Shown here in pieces: positions 7,837-15,633 of a DNA stretch of 64,000 nucleotides. The notes beneath the pieces are model-generated. The model ran no database searches. It was not told the DNA's origin and saw only the letters and a program-made list of their open reading frames with translations. Numbering within the stretch: position 1 is the first letter of the stretch; every line of letters starts with the position of its first letter. The stretch is from the NCBI RefSeq assembly GCF_014873755.1, contig NZ_JADBEG010000001.1, positions 6,360,501 through 6,424,500 of the forward strand. Direction: 5' to 3'. Source of the stretch: Amycolatopsis lexingtonensis (lineage in GTDB: Bacteria; Actinomycetota; Actinomycetes; Mycobacteriales; Pseudonocardiaceae). Position numbers and translations under genes: made by a program.

Positions 7837-9126
7837 GTGCACACCACCGCGCTTCAGCGCGCCCGAAAAACGGCCCTCGCAGGCCTGTTCCTGTCCGTTT
7901 TCCTCGCGATGCTCGACGCACAGGCCGTCGCCACCGCGCTCCCGGCGATTTCCGCGGAATTCGGCGGGACCGGCGCGTACGCCTGGGTCACCACCGCCTA
8001 CCTGCTCGCCGGCAGCGTCACCGCTCCCCTCTACGGGAAACTCGGTGACGTCCACGGCCGCAAACGCGTGCTCCTCGGCGCGCTCGCCCTGTTCCTGCTC
8101 GGTTCGCTCGCCTGCGGGCTGGCGCCGTCGGCCGCGTGGCTCATCGCCGGCCGGGTGCTGCAGGGCGCCGGCTCGGGAGGCCTCTTCGTCTCCGTCGGCG
8201 CTTCGCTCGGCGAGATGTTCTCGCCCCGCGAAGGTGCGAAGTACTTCGGGTGGTTCTCGATCTGCTTCGCCGTCGCCTCCCTGGCCGGGCCGGTCGCCGG
8301 CGGGTTCCTGACCGGGCTCGCCGGGTGGCGGTCGATCTTCCTGATCAACCTGCCGCTCGGCCTGGTCGCCGTCGCCTTCCTGCTGCGCCTCGAACTGCCG
8401 CGACGGCGGAAGGACGCGCCGTTCGACTACACCGGCGTCGTCCTCCTCGGCGCGGCGATCACCGGGTTCACCCTGCTCACGCCGTGGTCGGTCGCGCTCG
8501 GAGCCATCGCGGCCGTCGCGTTCGTGGCGGCCGAACGCCGGGCGGAAGCGCCTGTGCTGCCGCTCAGGCTCTTCCGAGACCGGACCTTCACGGTTTCCGT
8601 GCTGCTCAGCGTGCTCGCCGGGTTCTCGTTCCTCGGCTCGGTCAACTACATCGCGGGCTACCTCCAAGCCGACGCGGGTCCCGCGGAAGGCGGGCTCCTG
8701 CTGGTGCCGATGACGCTCGCAGTCGCGCTGTCCTCCGTCGTCGCGAGCAAGATCATCGCCCGCACCGGCGCCTACCGGTGGGCACCCCGGCTCAGCATGG
8801 CGCTCGGCCTGCTCGCGGTGCTCGGCTTGACGACGCTGCCCGGCCTCCCGGAAGTCCTGGCCTGCCTGGTCGTCTTCGGCCTCGCCGCGGGCCTCAACCT
8901 CCAGGTGCTCGCCTTGGCCACGCAGAACACCGCGCCGCCCGGCGATCGCGGCGCGGTCGCCGCCGCGATCAACCTCGCCCGCGCGCTCGGCTCGGCCCTC
9001 GGGCCGGTCGCGCTCGGCTTCGCCTACAACGCGGGCGCCCACGGCGTTTTCCTCGCCCTGCTGCCCGTCCTCGCGCTCGCCCTCGTCACGGCGTTCGCGC
9101 TCCCCCACGTCCCGCTCCACCGCTAG
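7837..9126 (+). CDS. MFS drug:proton antiporter, DHA2-like
   Basis: A 429-residue transporter with about twelve to fourteen hydrophobic segments. It opens with LSVFLAMLDAQAVATALPAI, the motif D1 type of drug exporters of the DHA2 class, followed by motif A in the form GKLGDVHGRKRVLL and motif C-like GPVAGGFLTGLAGWR. It would pump a hydrophobic compound out at the expense of the proton gradient. The start is GTG 7837 with a weak AAGGA upstream. The next gene's ribosome-binding site overlaps its stop codon, so the two are one operon. Tandem dyads at 7612-7643 suggest repressor control. Confidence 0.85.
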   Translation: MHTTALQRARKTALAGLFLSVFLAMLDAQAVATALPAISAEFGGTGAYAWVTTAYLLAGSVTAPLYGKLGDVHGRKRVLLGALALFLLGSLACGLAPSAAWLIAGRVLQGAGSGGLFVSVGASLGEMFSPREGAKYFGWFSICFAVASLAGPVAGGFLTGLAGWRSIFLINLPLGLVAVAFLLRLELPRRRKDAPFDYTGVVLLGAAITGFTLLTPWSVALGAIAAVAFVAAERRAEAPVLPLRLFRDRTFTVSVLLSVLAGFSFLGSVNYIAGYLQADAGPAEGGLLLVPMTLAVALSSVVASKIIARTGAYRWAPRLSMALGLLAVLGLTTLPGLPEVLACLVVFGLAAGLNLQVLALATQNTAPPGDRGAVAAAINLARALGSALGPVALGFAYNAGAHGVFLALLPVLALALVTAFALPHVPLHR

Positions 9127-9136
9127 GAGAACCACG

Positions 9137-9991
9137 ATGATCTTCGTCCTCGGCGCCACCGGCAAGGTCGGCCGCGCCCTCGTCCCCGCCCTCCTCGACG
9201 CCGGCGCCGCCGTCCGCGCCCTGACCCGCGACCCGGCGAAGGCCCGGATCGACCCACGCGCCGAAGTCGTCCAGGGCGACCTCGACACCGCCGACCTGCC
9301 CGCGCTGCTCGACGGCTCGGACCGCGTGTTCGTGCTGACCCAGGGGCACAGCGCCGACCGGGAAGCGGCGGTCGCCCAGGCGGCCGCCCGTGCCGGGGTC
9401 ACCCACCTGGTCAAGCTGTCCACCACCGGTGTCCACTTCGGACAGACGGACCCGATCACGCGCACCCACGCCGAAGCCGAGCAGGCGATCCGCGAAGCCG
9501 GGCCCGCCTGGACGATCCTGCGGCCGGGCGCGTTCATGGACAACCGGTTCGCCTGGCGCGACTCGATCCGCGAGGAGAACGCCGTGTACGTGCCCGAAGG
9601 CGATCCGGCGTCCGCGCTGGTCCACGTCCGGGACATCGCCGCGGTCGCGACCCTCGCCCTCACGACGCCGGACCACGAAGGCGCGACCTACGAACTCACC
9701 GGCGGTGAAGCCCTCACCACCGCGGAGCAGGTCGCGATCCTTTCCGATGCCCTCGGCCGTCCAATCGAATACGTCGAAGAACCGCAAAGCGCCGCTCGCG
9801 AGCGGATGATGCGCAAGTACGGCTGGCCCGCCGAGGCCGTCGACGGTTTCTTCGCGCTGAAGCGGGAGTCCGCCGAGCGCGAACACGTCGTTTTCGACAC
9901 CGTGGAACGCCTGCTCGGCAGGCCGCCGCTGAACTTCGCGAAATGGGCACGTGAGAACGTGGCCACGTTCGCCTACCATTACGGGGGGTGA
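9137..9991 (+). CDS. NmrA-like NAD(P)-binding Rossmann-fold protein
   Basis: A 284-residue atypical short-chain dehydrogenase. The N-terminal GATGKVGRALV (residues about 6-16) is the dinucleotide-binding motif; the sequence lacks the YxxxK catalytic pair, as in NmrA/HSCARG-type sensors and NAD(P)H:quinone oxidoreductase 2 relatives. Motifs ILRPGAFMDN and ALVHVRDIAAVA are typical of the family. AGGAG at 9126-9130 lies 6 nt before the ATG and overlaps the transporter stop, showing operon structure. Possible roles are redox sensing or a quinone-type reduction linked to the exported compound; the sequence does not decide. Confidence 0.82.
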   Translation: MIFVLGATGKVGRALVPALLDAGAAVRALTRDPAKARIDPRAEVVQGDLDTADLPALLDGSDRVFVLTQGHSADREAAVAQAAARAGVTHLVKLSTTGVHFGQTDPITRTHAEAEQAIREAGPAWTILRPGAFMDNRFAWRDSIREENAVYVPEGDPASALVHVRDIAAVATLALTTPDHEGATYELTGGEALTTAEQVAILSDALGRPIEYVEEPQSAARERMMRKYGWPAEAVDGFFALKRESAEREHVVFDTVERLLGRPPLNFAKWARENVATFAYHYGG

Positions 9992-10009
9992 CGGCGGGGA
10001 GGTGACGGG

Positions 10010-10654
10010 ATGGGTCTGCGCGTCCTGGTCGTGGACGACCATCCCCTGTTCCGCTTCGGCGTGGTGACACTGCTGGGGAACGAACCGGGGATCGAGGTCG
10101 TCGGCGAAGCCGCCAGCGGCGCGAACGCGGTCGACGCCGCCGCCGCGTTGCGGCCGGACGTCGTCGTCATGGACCTGCACCTGCCCGACCTCTCCGGGAT
10201 CCAGGCGGCCCGGCACATCGTGACGGCCAACCCGGACACCGGCGTGCTGATGCTGACGATGGCCGACGAAAGCGAGTCGGTCTTCGCGGCGATGCGCGCC
10301 GGTGCCCGGGGCTACCTGCTCAAGGACGCCGAGCCGGACGAGATCATCCGCGCGGTGCAGGCGGTCGCCCGGCGCGAAGCCATCTTCGGGCCTGACATCG
10401 CCAACCGCGTGCTCGGCTTCTTCAACCAGCCCGCGCCGGCCAGCGAACCGGTGTTCCCCGACCTGACCACGCGCGAGCGCGAAGTGCTGGAGCTGATCGC
10501 GGCCGGGCACAGCAACAGCGTCATCGCGAACACGCTGTGCCTGAGCCCGAAGACCGTCCGCAACCACATCTCGAACGTCTTCGCCAAGCTGCACGTCACC
10601 GACCGCGCCGGGGCGATCGTCCGGGCCAGGGAGGCGGGCCTCGGCCGGTCCTGA
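10010..10654 (+). CDS. NarL/FixJ-type response regulator, orphan
   Basis: A 214-residue regulator with an N-terminal receiver domain (VVDDHPLF at the start, phosphoacceptor Asp55 in VVVMDLHLPD, Lys in YLLKDAEP) and a C-terminal LuxR-type helix-turn-helix (TTREREVLELIAAG, KTVRNHISNVFAKL). GAGGTG 5 nt before the ATG supports the start. No histidine kinase is adjacent, so the partner is elsewhere or the protein works without phosphorylation. A second LuxR-type gene follows 113 bp downstream in the same direction. Confidence 0.9.
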   Translation: MGLRVLVVDDHPLFRFGVVTLLGNEPGIEVVGEAASGANAVDAAAALRPDVVVMDLHLPDLSGIQAARHIVTANPDTGVLMLTMADESESVFAAMRAGARGYLLKDAEPDEIIRAVQAVARREAIFGPDIANRVLGFFNQPAPASEPVFPDLTTREREVLELIAAGHSNSVIANTLCLSPKTVRNHISNVFAKLHVTDRAGAIVRAREAGLGRS

Positions 10655-10767
10655 CGGGCAGCTTTCCGGGCAACATCGGGACGCCGGTCCCATGCGCCCG
10701 GGACACCTCTACGGGCACTGTGGTGACGTGGGGGCTGGACCCCCTTCGCACCGTTCGAGGGGAATGG

Positions 10768-11406
10768 GTGACGATGTTCGAATCCGACCGGACTCCGGTG
10801 GTGGTCCGCGCCACCGATCCGATCCTGCACAACGGCGTCTGCGTGGCGCTGCGTTCGCGTGACGAAATCCGGGTGGTCGACGGGGACTCGGCCGGCCCGG
10901 GCGTGGTCGCGCTGCTGGTCGCCGACCGGCTCGACGAGACGATGACCCAGCTGCTGTCCGCGTTGCACCACCAGGGCTTCACCCGGATCGTGCTGATCGC
11001 GGGCGAAGTCGACGACAACGAGGTCCTCAACGCCGTCGAGCACGGCGTCTGCGCGGTCGCCCGCCGCGCCGACGCCGGGCCGGAGGTGCTCGTCCGGCTG
11101 ATCAAGGCGGCCGCGGCGGGCGAGGGCGCGCTGCCGCCGGACCTGCTCGGCCGGCTGCTCAACCGGGTTTCCCGCCTGCAGCGCCAGGTGCTCCAGCCGC
11201 GGGGCCTGCACATGGGCGGGATGAGCAACCGGGAGACGGAGGTGCTCCGGCTCGTCGCGGCGGGATATTCGACGCAGGAGATCGCCGACCAGCTGTGCTA
11301 TTCGCAGCGCACGGTGAAGAGCATCCTGCACGACGTGACCAACCGGTTCCAGCTGCGCAACCGGTCGCACGCCGTCGCGTACGCGTTGCGTGAAGGGTTG
11401 ATCTAG
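10768..11406 (+). CDS. LuxR-family regulator with degenerate receiver-like domain
   Basis: A 212-residue protein from GTG 10768, chosen because GAGGGG (10757-10762) is 5 nt upstream; ATG 10774 is the alternative. The C-terminal LuxR helix-turn-helix is clear (NRETEVLRLVAAGYSTQEIADQL, then RTVKSILHDVTNRF). The N-terminal 140 residues have receiver-like spacing, but the acidic pocket and the Asp-containing strand are poorly conserved (VVALLVADRLDE), so ordinary phosphorylation is doubtful. It ends tail-to-tail with the histidine kinase gene; the two stop codons overlap at 11403-11406. Confidence 0.8.
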   Translation: MTMFESDRTPVVVRATDPILHNGVCVALRSRDEIRVVDGDSAGPGVVALLVADRLDETMTQLLSALHHQGFTRIVLIAGEVDDNEVLNAVEHGVCAVARRADAGPEVLVRLIKAAAAGEGALPPDLLGRLLNRVSRLQRQVLQPRGLHMGGMSNRETEVLRLVAAGYSTQEIADQLCYSQRTVKSILHDVTNRFQLRNRSHAVAYALREGLI

Positions 11407-12686
11407 CGCGGGACGCGTTCGGCGGGCCAGCGGACTTCGGGGACGTCGCTGGGCCGCGGCACCTTGAGGAAGAGGCTGAAGACGGCCGGGCGGCGGTTGG
11501 ACAGCTCCAGCCGCCCGCCGTCGGCCTCGACCAGCGCGCGGGCCAGCGCCAGGCCGACGCCGGTGGAGCCGCCGCCGGAAAAACCGCGTTCGAAGATGTG
11601 CGGGGCGAGTTCGTCCGGCACGCCGGAGCCGGTGTCGCTCACCTCGATCACCACCGTGCCTTCGGCGTCGCCGCGGCGGGCGACCAGCGTCACCGTGCCC
11701 GAGCCGTGGCGCAGCGCGTTGTCGAGCAGCACCCCGATGACTTCGCGGAGCCGGCCGGGCGTGGCCCGCGCCATCAGCCCGTCGGCCACGCGCGTGCGGA
11801 GATTGCGGCCTTCGGAGCGGAGCAGTTCCCGCCACTCCTGGGCCATTTCGGGCAGCTGCGTGGGCAGATCCACCGGTTCCGCGCCGACTTCGCGCGCCGC
11901 GCGCGCTGCCGCCAGCAGCTCGTCCAGTGCCTCCGCGAGCCGGTCGGCCTGTTCCTGGGCCGCCTTCGACTCGTCGGCCACTTCTTCGTCCGGGTGCACG
12001 GTGAGCGGTTCCAGCCGCAGCTGCAACGCCGTCAGGCGGCTGCGCAGCTGGTGCGAGACGTCGCCGACGAGCTGGCGCTCCCGCTGCACGAGCTGGGCGA
12101 GCGCGGTCCCGGACGCGTCCAGCGCCTCGGCGACCATGTCGAGCTCGCCGACGCCGTAGCGGCTCGGGTCGGGCCGGAAGTCGCCGCCGCCGAGCCGGGC
12201 CGCTCGTTCGGCGACGTGCCGCAGCGGCTTCGCGAGCCGCCGTGCCGTCGCGATCGCCACCACCGCGCCGGTCCCGATCGACAGCAGCACCAGCAGGACG
12301 ACGACGAGCGTCACCGTCGTCTGCCGCTCGTGCATCGGCCCGGCGGGAACGGCGATCTCCACCTTGCCGTCGCGCGCGAGGTCGGCCGTCTCGGTGACGG
12401 TGACGCTGCCCGGGTCGCTGCCGTAGCGCTTCTCGATCTGCCCGCTGGCCCGCACGGTCAGCAGCCCGTTCGCCGGGACCGCGGCGCGGACCTGGTCGAG
12501 GTCGATCTCCTGGCCGTTGGCGATCTCGGTGTCGAGGATCGCCGCCGCCGCGCGGGCGTTCTCGGCCAGGGTTTCGCGGTAGCTCGACTCGATCTGCCAG
12601 CTCGCCACGATGCCCAGCGGGATGCCGAGGACCGCCGCGGTGACGGCGACCGCGAGCAGGATGGCGAGCAGGATGCGGCGGCGCAC
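11403..12686 (-). CDS. Membrane sensor histidine kinase of an OmpR-type system
   Basis: A 427-residue kinase with a transmembrane helix (about 7-29), an extracytoplasmic sensor of about 90 residues, a second helix (about 123-147), a HAMP region, the H-box DVSHQLRSRLTAL with His212, an N-box (EVIGVLLDNALRHG) and G-boxes (VSDTGSGVPDEL, GVGLALARALV). It would autophosphorylate His212 and pass the phosphate to the regulator encoded 3 nt upstream (12690-13391). The H-box reads HQLRSRL instead of the usual HELRTPL. The signal is unknown. Confidence 0.92.
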   Translation of the reverse strand: MRRRILLAILLAVAVTAAVLGIPLGIVASWQIESSYRETLAENARAAAAILDTEIANGQEIDLDQVRAAVPANGLLTVRASGQIEKRYGSDPGSVTVTETADLARDGKVEIAVPAGPMHERQTTVTLVVVLLVLLSIGTGAVVAIATARRLAKPLRHVAERAARLGGGDFRPDPSRYGVGELDMVAEALDASGTALAQLVQRERQLVGDVSHQLRSRLTALQLRLEPLTVHPDEEVADESKAAQEQADRLAEALDELLAAARAAREVGAEPVDLPTQLPEMAQEWRELLRSEGRNLRTRVADGLMARATPGRLREVIGVLLDNALRHGSGTVTLVARRGDAEGTVVIEVSDTGSGVPDELAPHIFERGFSGGGSTGVGLALARALVEADGGRLELSNRRPAVFSLFLKVPRPSDVPEVRWPAERVPR

Positions 12687-12689
12687 GGC

Positions 12690-13391
12690 TTATTCGGCGT
12701 TGAACCGGAAGCCGACGCCGCGGACGGTCGCGATCCGCCGTTCGCCGTCGTGGGCCTTGCTGGTGCGGCCCGCGGCTTCGTCGGCGGCGATGGCGAGCTT
12801 CCGCCGCAGCCACGACATGTGCATGTCGAGCGTCTTCGAGGTCTTCGACTCGAGGTCGTTCCAGACCTCGGCGAGGATCTCGTCGCGGCTGACGACCTGC
12901 CCGGCGCGGCTCATGAGCACGCGCAGCAGCTCGAACTCCTTGTTCGCCAGCTGCACCTCGTGCAGGTCGACCGTCACGAGCCGGGCGCCGACGTCCATCC
13001 GCACCCCGCCCGCTTCGAGCACCTCGGGCACCCGGCGGCGCAGCAGCGCGCGGATCCGGGCCAGCAGCTCGGCGAGCCGGAACGGCTTGGCGACGTAGTC
13101 GTCGGCCCCCGCGTCCAGCCCGACGACGAAGTCGACCTCGTCGGTGCGCGCGGTGAGCATCAGGACGGGCAGCTCGGTGCCGTTGGCGCGCAGCCGCCGG
13201 CACACCTCCAAGCCGTCCATCCCGGGCAGGCCGAGATCCAGCACGAGCAGGTCGACGCGCTGGGCGGCGGTGGCGTCGAGGACCGAAGGACCGTCGGTGA
13301 CGACGTGGATCTCGTATCCCTCGCGTTCGAGGGCGCGGGAGAGCGGTTCGGCGATGGCCGGATCGTCTTCGGCAAGTAGGACCATGCTCAC
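12690..13391 (-). CDS. OmpR/PhoB-type response regulator
   Basis: A 233-residue regulator: receiver domain with AEDDPAIAEPL and phosphoacceptor Asp52 in LVLDLGLPGMDG, Lys in YVAKPFRLAELLARI, then a winged-helix DNA-binding domain (KEFELLRVLMSRAGQVVSRDEI, and GVGFRFNAE at the end). It pairs with the kinase gene 3 nt downstream. Start GTG 13391 is preferred over ATG 13385 because TAGAGT on the minus strand (13399-13404) is 7 nt away, giving a leaderless promoter. hisN diverges 36 bp away. Confidence 0.93.
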   Translation of the reverse strand: MSMVLLAEDDPAIAEPLSRALEREGYEIHVVTDGPSVLDATAAQRVDLLVLDLGLPGMDGLEVCRRLRANGTELPVLMLTARTDEVDFVVGLDAGADDYVAKPFRLAELLARIRALLRRRVPEVLEAGGVRMDVGARLVTVDLHEVQLANKEFELLRVLMSRAGQVVSRDEILAEVWNDLESKTSKTLDMHMSWLRRKLAIAADEAAGRTSKAHDGERRIATVRGVGFRFNAE

Positions 13392-13427
13392 CTGGTCGAC
13401 TCTACGGCGCGAGGGCGTGAAACCATC

Positions 13428-14213
13428 GTGACCGTGCCTGGCTACGGAGATGATCTGGCCCTCGCCACCCGGCTGGCTGACGCCGCCGACGCGATCACGA
13501 CGGCGCGGTTCCGCGCCCTGGACCTGGCGGTGTCGCGCAAACCCGACCGCACTCCGGTGACCGACGCGGACACCGCGGTCGAGGACGCGATCCGCGCGCT
13601 GCTGGCATCGGAACGCCCGGCCGACGCGGTGCTCGGCGAGGAGCGCGGCGGCTCCGCGGCGACCGGCCGCGCGTGGGTGCTCGACCCGATCGACGGGACC
13701 AAGAACTTCCTCCGCGGACTACCCGTCTGGGCGACACTGATCGCGCTCGTCGAAGACGGCGACCCGGTGGTCGGCCTGATCAGCGCGCCCCTGCTGGGCC
13801 GCCGCTGGTGGGCGGCCACCGGTTCCGGCGCGTTCTCGTCGGACTCCGCGGGGACCCGCCGGCTGTCGGTATCCGGCGTTTCGTCCCTTTCGGACGCTTA
13901 TCTGTCCACAACGGACTTGAACTCGTGGGTCGAGTACCACTCGCGCGAGAAGTACCTGGACCTGGTGAACGTGTGCTGGGAGTCCCGCGCGTTCGGCGAC
14001 TTCTGGTCGCACGTCCTGGTCGCGGAGGGCGCGCTGGACTTGGCGGCGGAGTGCATCGTGAACCCGTGGGACGTCGCCGCGGCGCAGGTGATCGTCACCG
14101 AGGCGGGCGGGCGGTTCAGCGACCTGGACGGCGCCGGGCGCTACGACAACGGGAGCGCGCTGTCGACGAACGGCCTCCTGCACGACGAGGCGCTGGCGAT
14201 CCTCAAGCGCTGA
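13428..14213 (+). CDS. hisN: HisN-type histidinol-phosphatase (inositol monophosphatase fold)
   Basis: A 261-residue member of the metal-dependent inositol monophosphatase family. Metal-binding motifs are LGEERGG (Glu71), DPIDGTKNF (86-94) and NPWDVAAAQVIVTEAGG (about 208-224). In actinobacteria this subfamily dephosphorylates L-histidinol phosphate in histidine synthesis, although inositol-phosphate phosphatase activity cannot be ruled out from sequence. It is divergent from the two-component system. The start is GTG 13428; GTG 13434 is possible. A compact hairpin follows the stop. Confidence 0.85.
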   Translation: MTVPGYGDDLALATRLADAADAITTARFRALDLAVSRKPDRTPVTDADTAVEDAIRALLASERPADAVLGEERGGSAATGRAWVLDPIDGTKNFLRGLPVWATLIALVEDGDPVVGLISAPLLGRRWWAATGSGAFSSDSAGTRRLSVSGVSSLSDAYLSTTDLNSWVEYHSREKYLDLVNVCWESRAFGDFWSHVLVAEGALDLAAECIVNPWDVAAAQVIVTEAGGRFSDLDGAGRYDNGSALSTNGLLHDEALAILKR

Positions 14214-14215
14214 CG

Positions 14216-14236
14216 TCCATGGGGGCCCCTCATGGA
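14216..14236 (+). terminator. Compact GC hairpin after hisN
   Basis: A 21-nt near-perfect palindrome built on TCCATG...CATGGA with GGGG/CCCC inside and one G:U pair starts 3 nt after the hisN stop codon. It is most simply the terminator of hisN. Confidence 0.55.
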
Positions 14237-14252
14237 CTTGAAAGCCACGGGC

Positions 14253-14400
14253 CCGGCAAAGTCGCGCGGCCAGGCACTCCACCGCCGGTAACCCGCTCGC
14301 CCCACGTCTTGAATGACTCATTCAGGTCTTCGGACGTCCTGAATGAGTCATTCAAGACGCCGGCGCAACGCCGCGGACCGCACCGACCCGACTTTGCCGG
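14253..14400. repeat. Outer inverted repeat enclosing the nested palindrome
   Basis: A perfect 12-bp inverted repeat, CCGGCAAAGTCG at 14253-14264 and CGACTTTGCCGG at 14389-14400, encloses the TGAATGACTCATTCA element at 14306-14358. ACTTTGCCG also occurs 24 bp after the second copy of that element (62862-62870). The whole 148 bp lies between two convergent genes. Confidence 0.6.
14306..14358. terminator. Nested inverted repeat, copy 1 (20-13-20)
   Basis: Left arm GTCTTGAATGACTCATTCAG (14306-14325) and right arm (14339-14358) are perfect reverse complements, separated by a 13-nt spacer. Each arm contains the odd palindrome TGAATGACTCATTCA, so the sequence can fold either as one long stem or as two short hairpins. 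The same arms and spacer length recur at 62785-62837 with a different spacer. Position between hisN (+) and the toxin partner gene (-) suggests a bidirectional terminator. Confidence 0.65.
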
Positions 14401-14430
14401 AGCTCCGGGCTTGAAGGCGATCCTCGAACG

Positions 14431-14691
14431 TCAGGAACCCGGGAGCAGGCCGACCGCGCCGCGAGCCACCTGGGCCCAGGCCAGCCGGCCGAAGAGGTAG
14501 TGGCACGCCACCTGTTCACTGGTGAACCGCGCCCAGTCGTAGCGGTTGCCCTGCTCCCGCCAGAACACCTCCCACGCCTCGTCCTCGCCCTGCATCAGGC
14601 ACCAGGCGTTGTCGACCTCGGCGCCGAGCGAAACGACCTCCGGCGGCACGCCCAGCACGCCTAGCCAGCGCTGGATCGACTGGGTGTTCAT
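14431..14691 (-). CDS. Small protein coupled to the TNT toxin gene, putative immunity protein
   Basis: An 86-residue acidic, Trp-rich protein (six Trp) with no family I recognise. Its ATG at 14691 shares a base with the TGA stop of the upstream TNT-domain gene (TGATG junction), so it is translated by coupling and made in fixed ratio with the toxin. Such coupling of a small acidic product directly behind an NADase toxin is typical of immunity proteins. The known M. tuberculosis immunity factor IFT is about twice as long, so any relation is structural at best. The assignment is inference from position. Confidence 0.55.
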   Translation of the reverse strand: MNTQSIQRWLGVLGVPPEVVSLGAEVDNAWCLMQGEDEAWEVFWREQGNRYDWARFTSEQVACHYLFGRLAWAQVARGAVGLLPGS

Positions 14692-15596
14692 CAATCGTCT
14701 TCCCCCTTGGCCTCGGCCAGGTAGCCGAGGGTCACGAGCTCGTCCGCGGCCAGCAGGGCACGGTACCGGGTACCCCCGCCGACCTGTCCGAACCAGTTCG
14801 CCGTCTCCGCCCGCCACATCGGCACCGCGCGCACCACGACGTACCGGCGGTACTCGGCGTCCAGCATCCCCGGCGGCAGCGAGCGTTCCGCGAACGGCGT
14901 GCCGTCGGCGAAGAACACGCGCCCGTACGCCGGGCCGAAGCGGTCGAGCACGGTGTTCATCGGGACCATCACCGGCTCGCCGTGGTCGACGCCGCCTTCC
15001 GGGTAGTAGTCGCCCGGCGGCCACGCGTATTCGGGCCCGAGCTCGCTGTGCCCGACGACGAACCGGCGGATCCACACCGCCTGCGTCGCGTGGGCGTACG
15101 GCACGTAGCCCTCGGTCAGGTGCCGCGGCACCGGCCGCGACGGCGCGGTCGGCGACCGGCGGAAGCCCGCCGTGACGTTGGTGAGCGCCTGGTCGTCGAA
15201 GATCAGCCGGGCGTCCGGGTGGTCGTTCGGGCCGAAGCCGTCCGGGTCGTCGGGCAGCGGGAGCTGCCGCGCCGGCTTGTCCATCGCGATCGGCAGGTGC
15301 CCGATCGGGAACATGTGCACCAGGAACAGCGCGACAACGCTTTCCCGCTCCGTGCGCGGCGAACCCAGCGGCGGCAGCGGCGCGGGTGCGAGCGGCGCCG
15401 GCGAAACCGGGGGCGGCGGCGCCGCGGGCATCGGCGGGGCCGGGGGCAGCGGGAACGGCGGCAGCAGCGGCGACACGGCGTGCGGCCACGCGGCCGGGCT
15501 GCCCGAAGGCGGCGTCGGGGCGTCCTCGTACCCGCCGGGCAGTCGCACCGGCCCCGTGTCGAGGTCGTCCTCGCCCGCCTCGGAAGGCTCCGTCAC
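14691..15596 (-). CDS. TNT-domain protein, predicted NAD(+) glycohydrolase toxin
   Basis: A 301-residue protein: short acidic start, Pro-rich stretch (about 25-80), an uncharacterised central part, and a C-terminal TNT domain (about 189-294). The domain shows YAWPPGDYYPEGG, LDRFGPAYGR (Arg219), DGTPFAERSLPPG and WFGQVGGGTRYR with Gln271, matching the tuberculosis necrotizing toxin pattern in which the Gln and Arg serve NAD(+) hydrolysis. GTG 15596 is chosen over ATG 15602 because GGAGG abuts that ATG but lies 6 nt before the GTG. There is no channel domain or signal peptide, so delivery is unclear. Its stop overlaps the start of the putative immunity gene. Confidence 0.8.
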   Translation of the reverse strand: MTEPSEAGEDDLDTGPVRLPGGYEDAPTPPSGSPAAWPHAVSPLLPPFPLPPAPPMPAAPPPPVSPAPLAPAPLPPLGSPRTERESVVALFLVHMFPIGHLPIAMDKPARQLPLPDDPDGFGPNDHPDARLIFDDQALTNVTAGFRRSPTAPSRPVPRHLTEGYVPYAHATQAVWIRRFVVGHSELGPEYAWPPGDYYPEGGVDHGEPVMVPMNTVLDRFGPAYGRVFFADGTPFAERSLPPGMLDAEYRRYVVVRAVPMWRAETANWFGQVGGGTRYRALLAADELVTLGYLAEAKGEDD

Positions 15597-15633
15597 CCAC
15601 ATCCTCCGGCTCGGTCGTGCACGGTGGTCCGCG

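Noticed and set aside
7702..9663. Long minus-strand open frame of 653 codons
   Set aside because: It is antisense to the MFS and NmrA-like genes, Arg/Glu/Gly-rich, without family resemblance; a GC-codon shadow.
10312..13203. 963-codon minus-strand open frame
   Set aside because: It runs through three real genes in the wrong frame and has random Arg/Ala/Pro composition.
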